A DNA stretch of 38,132 nucleotides from NCBI GenBank assembly GCA_947259765.1, contig CAMYNG010000004.1, forward strand, positions 1-38,132, given 5' to 3'. A model generated the notes under the pieces. It worked only from the letters and a program-made list of their open reading frames with translations, was not told where the DNA came from and ran no database searches. The position numbers and the translations under genes were made by a program. Below, in pieces: positions 35,859-38,132 of this stretch (position 1 is its first letter; every line of letters begins with the position of its first letter). The DNA is from an uncultured Ectothiorhodospiraceae bacterium (GTDB lineage: Bacteria > Pseudomonadota > Gammaproteobacteria > CAMYNG01).

Positions 35859-36605
35859 ATGACGGACAAAAATTCAAATAACACCTTGGTGGATCAGAAA
35901 CAGGCATTGTCGCTGTTTCTTGAATCGTTATTGACAGAAACCGAGAGTAGCGAAATGCAGGTGGAGTCATCTGTGGTGGTCCCGGTGGAAACGCCGGAGC
36001 CGGAAACGGCGCCGGAACCAGAGCTGGAATCAGTACCAGAACCGGTACCCGTCGTAACAGCGGAACCCGTCATCAGCGAGCCCGTCGTTGAGACTCCCAC
36101 CGAATCGAATGAAGAGGTTGCACTCGAAGACGAGGTTAGCGGCGACTTTGGTATGCCCGACTGGTCCGCGGAACCGTTTCAGGCACTCATGTTCAGTGCC
36201 GGAGGCCTGACCCTGGCGGTACCGTTGGTGGAACTCAATGGCGTGGTGGAGTGGCCGGAAAATATTACGGAAATGCCTGGCCACGCGGATTTTTACCTGG
36301 GCCTGGTGCAAAACCTCGATCGTCAGGTGGCGGTCGTTGACACCGCGCGTCTGGTGCTACCCGACGAACACCTGGAGCGGCTGGAACCGGACGCCACGGA
36401 ACGCGTGACTCGCATCGTGCTGATCGACGAAGGGCGCTGGGGCCTGGCCTGCGACAGTGTCGCCGAAGTGGTTACCCTGACTCCCGACGATGTGCGCTGG
36501 CGCACACGTCGTAACACTCGTCCTTGGCTGGCCGGCACGGTAATTGAGCACATGTGTGCCTTAATTGATGGCAGTGAGTTCGCCAGGCTCCTGCGCGCCT
36601 CGTAG
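35859..36605 (+). CDS. CheW-domain protein, ParP-like
   Basis: The 248-residue protein has a long acidic, Pro/Glu-rich, probably disordered N-terminus (about 25-95) and a C-terminal CheW-like domain (from FQALMFSAGGLTLAVPLVEL). This layout and its place next to the ParA gene match ParP of Vibrio, which links arrays to ParC through CheA. The start ATG 35859 lies 2 bases after the parA stop. It is followed by a 178-base gap before cheW. Confidence 0.88.
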   Translation: MTDKNSNNTLVDQKQALSLFLESLLTETESSEMQVESSVVVPVETPEPETAPEPELESVPEPVPVVTAEPVISEPVVETPTESNEEVALEDEVSGDFGMPDWSAEPFQALMFSAGGLTLAVPLVELNGVVEWPENITEMPGHADFYLGLVQNLDRQVAVVDTARLVLPDEHLERLEPDATERVTRIVLIDEGRWGLACDSVAEVVTLTPDDVRWRTRRNTRPWLAGTVIEHMCALIDGSEFARLLRAS

Positions 36606-36783
36606 CCCGAGGAACGAGGGGCTAGTGACGGCGGGCGGGCCCACAGGTGGTCCCCCGGGATTTTCGGCCCCGATGCTCGATTTTTGGTACGGAAAATGCA
36701 TTTTACTCTGGCAAACGGGCCGTTTGCCGGGATTTTGACACGCTGGCCCGGTCAGCTCGATAGAACGAACAGGAGACAAAACC
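36606..36783 (+). other. Spacer before cheW with a hairpin
   Basis: The spacer contains an 8-bp perfect hairpin, GGCAAACG/CGTTTGCC (36710-36717 and 36721-36728), with a 3-base loop, followed by GGGATTTTG. It could be a weak terminator or a processing site. I see no confident promoter; AGCTCGATAG near 36748 is only faintly like a sigma-28 -10. Confidence 0.4.
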
Positions 36784-37260
36784 ATGGCGCAAGCAGCCGA
36801 ATCCGGTACGGATCCCATCACTCAGTGGGTCACCTTCCGCTTGGAAAACGAAAAATACGGCATCAACGTGATGCGCGTTCAGGAAGTCCTGCGTATGACG
36901 GAAATCGCTCCGGTTCCCGGCGCACCGGAATACGTTCTGGGTATCATCAATTTACGCGGTAATGTCGTAACCGTAATTGATACCCGCAAGCGATTTGGAC
37001 TGACGGAAACAGAATCTGATGACGCAACACGTATTGTCATCATTGAGGCCGAAAATCAGGTGATCGGTATCCTCGTGGACAGCGTGGCCGAAGTTGCCGA
37101 GCTGCGCACGACGGAAATCGAAACCGCGCCAAATGTCGGTAACGATGAGAGCTCAAAATACATTCAGGGTGTCAGCAACCAGCAGGAAGAGTTGTTGATT
37201 CTGGTGGACGTTAACAAACTCCTCAATGATGAGGAATGGGACGAGATGGCCGCCTTGTGA
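36784..37260 (+). CDS. cheW: Chemotaxis coupling protein CheW
   Basis: The 158-residue protein couples receptors to CheA. It is a single CheW domain with the familiar WVTFRLENEKYGINVMRVQE, the PGAPEYVLGIINLRGNVVTV motif and GILVDSVAEV. The ATG is preceded by AGGAGA. Length is typical. It is the main coupling protein, in contrast to the longer ParP-like CheW protein upstream. Confidence 0.97.
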   Translation: MAQAAESGTDPITQWVTFRLENEKYGINVMRVQEVLRMTEIAPVPGAPEYVLGIINLRGNVVTVIDTRKRFGLTETESDDATRIVIIEAENQVIGILVDSVAEVAELRTTEIETAPNVGNDESSKYIQGVSNQQEELLILVDVNKLLNDEEWDEMAAL

Positions 37261-37282
37261 TCAGGGCAGACGGTAGGATGTT

Positions 37283-37447
37283 ATGGCAGAAATTGGTGAT
37301 GTCAATCCGTTAACGCCGCCCTGGCCCACGCGGCCGGCGGGTGATCAAAAACAGCCGCCACCGCGTCAACAGAATAAAAAGAAAAAACCCAAGCAGTCGC
37401 CGAATCGTGACGATGACGGTAAACCGCACGTTGATGAGTACGCATAA
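37283..37447 (+). CDS. 54-residue Pro/Lys-rich protein after cheW
   Basis: A short frame begins at ATG 37283, with TAGGAT 7 bases upstream, and ends at TAA 37447. The product begins MAEIGDVNPLTPPWPTRP, continues with a Gln/Pro stretch, a basic run (NKKKKPK) and an acidic part, and ends KPHVDEYA. It has no membrane segment and is predicted to be disordered. It fills the gap between cheW and the DUF2802 gene with 22 bases before and 20 after, so it fits the operon. From memory, short proteins with this type of opening and a terminal DEYA occur at the same place in other gammaproteobacterial che operons; I cannot check this here. Function unknown. Confidence 0.65.
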   Translation: MAEIGDVNPLTPPWPTRPAGDQKQPPPRQQNKKKKPKQSPNRDDDGKPHVDEYA

Positions 37448-37467
37448 AATCTAACGGGTAATCAGGC

Positions 37468-37863
37468 ATGCTGGAAACAGGTTCTTTCTTCTCGATAGCA
37501 ACACTGATGCTAGTAATCAGCAGTATCATGTTGGCGGTTTCAATTTATGTTCTGTTCACCGCTAGGCGAGATAGTATCGCGCAACGTCGTCAAATGACCT
37601 TGCTGCGACAGGATTTTCGCGCTATCACTGCAGCAGCAAAAAGTGTCGGCCAGCGCGTACTGGTAATTGAACGCCGACAACGAAGTCTGGCGCAGCGTCA
37701 GGATCAAGCGGATTTATATGATGCTGCCAACCAGCCCTACGAGCAGGCTATTCGTTTGGCTCAACGGGGAATGGATAAAAACGAACTACTGGAAGTCTGT
37801 GGCTTGAGTGAAGGCGAGGCTGACCTGATCAACATGCTGCACAAACTCGACAAGGTAGGTTAA
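37468..37863 (+). CDS. DUF2802 membrane protein
   Basis: The 131-residue protein has one N-terminal membrane segment (about 8-30), a basic helical region likely to form a coiled coil (about 35-80), and a C-terminal helical domain (YEQAIRLAQRGMDKNELL and GLSEGEADLINMLHKL) matching the DUF2802 family (PF10975). Members are encoded at the end of flagellar-chemotaxis clusters in Pseudomonas and relatives; the function is not established. The C-terminal part resembles a helix-turn-helix shape but DNA binding is not implied. Convergent with the gene at the right edge. Confidence 0.85.
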   Translation: MLETGSFFSIATLMLVISSIMLAVSIYVLFTARRDSIAQRRQMTLLRQDFRAITAAAKSVGQRVLVIERRQRSLAQRQDQADLYDAANQPYEQAIRLAQRGMDKNELLEVCGLSEGEADLINMLHKLDKVG

Positions 37864-37880
37864 AGAAAGCTACGACTTTA

Positions 37881-38132
37881 TTAACCGTTCTTGTCTTTAT
37901 AATTTAACGGCACTTTGCCTTTCAGCATGTACGCAAACGCAATAACCTCGGCTACCGCCACATAAAGCGCGCGCGGAATCTCATCACCCAATTCCAGTTG
38001 CGAAAGCAACACCAGCAAGTCTCTATCTTCCCGTAACGGTACGCCGTGTTCCTCGGCCAGACGAATTATCTGCTCAGCAACATCACCGCTGCCTTTTGCG
38101 GTTAACCGCGGCACCGTTTCGCCATCATAGAA
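37881..38132 (-). CDS. FlhB C-terminal-domain paralogue (partial)
   Basis: The frame is open through the right edge (FYDGETVPRLTAKGSG...), so the gene begins outside the window. The visible 83 residues match the cytoplasmic domain of FlhB after its cleavage site: AKGSGDVAEQIIRLAEEHGVPLREDRDL and IPRALYVAVAEVIAFAY. No membrane part is expected, because small stand-alone paralogues of this kind are common near fliK in flagellar clusters and can partly replace the cleaved FlhB fragment. A GTG at 38114 is in frame, but the coding match continues upstream of it. Confidence 0.88.
   Translation of the reverse strand, partial: FYDGETVPRLTAKGSGDVAEQIIRLAEEHGVPLREDRDLLVLLSQLELGDEIPRALYVAVAEVIAFAYMLKGKVPLNYKDKNG

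Noticed and set aside
36742..36755. Sigma-28 promoter just before cheW
   Set aside because: The -10-like CTCGATAG is poor and no matching -35 lies 11-12 bases upstream.

Overview
The window is chromosomal DNA of a motile, polarly flagellated gammaproteobacterium. Three syntenic blocks support this: ffs-dnaX-ybaB-recR, motA-motB-rsgA-(phhB, M48 protease)-orn, and a Pseudomonas-type fliLMNOPQR-flhBAF-fleN-fliA-cheYZAB-motCD-parA-parP-cheW run. FlhF with FleN, and a ParA/ParP pair beside cheA, point to one or a few polar flagella and polar chemoreceptor arrays. The genus cannot be fixed from the sequence alone.

Left end (1-7500). An AT-rich, gene-poor stretch with a perfect 10-bp inverted repeat comes first. 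It is followed by a minus-strand operon of a MetOD1-type cysteine protein and a soluble PAS-PAS histidine kinase. Next are a small lipoprotein, a 964-residue protein of unknown function with a PilZ-like signature near its C-terminus, and a solitary AurF-type diiron oxygenase on the minus strand.

Middle (7660-17960). tRNA-Ser(GGA) is followed by a 20-bp hairpin, the 4.5S signal recognition particle RNA, dnaX, ybaB and recR. A minus-strand HDOD-GAF protein is divergent from motAB. motAB has a candidate sigma-28 promoter abutted by a 12-bp palindrome. rsgA, a REP-like repeat, phhB and an M48 protease lie on the minus strand, then orn on the plus strand with a good intrinsic terminator.

Right half (18051-38132). 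A sigma-54 promoter opens the flagellar export/switch operon fliLMNOPQR-flhBA-flhF-fleN-fliA, in which most genes overlap or nearly touch. After a hairpin, a near-consensus sigma-28 promoter opens the chemotaxis operon cheY-cheZ-cheA-cheB-motC-motD-parA-parP-cheW, then a 54-residue Pro/Lys-rich protein and a DUF2802 protein. A convergent FlhB C-terminal-domain paralogue runs off the right edge. The promoter order (sigma-54 for the export apparatus and fliA, sigma-28 for motAB and che) reproduces the flagellar hierarchy, and the window holds both stators, MotAB and MotCD.

No dramatic new system is evident. The observations most worth following are: three copies of a FliM-like EFEALL motif in the CheA linker where P2 would normally sit, the unrecognised 964-residue PilZ-like protein, the 54-residue protein after cheW, the palindrome at the motAB promoter, and the MetOD1-kinase pair.
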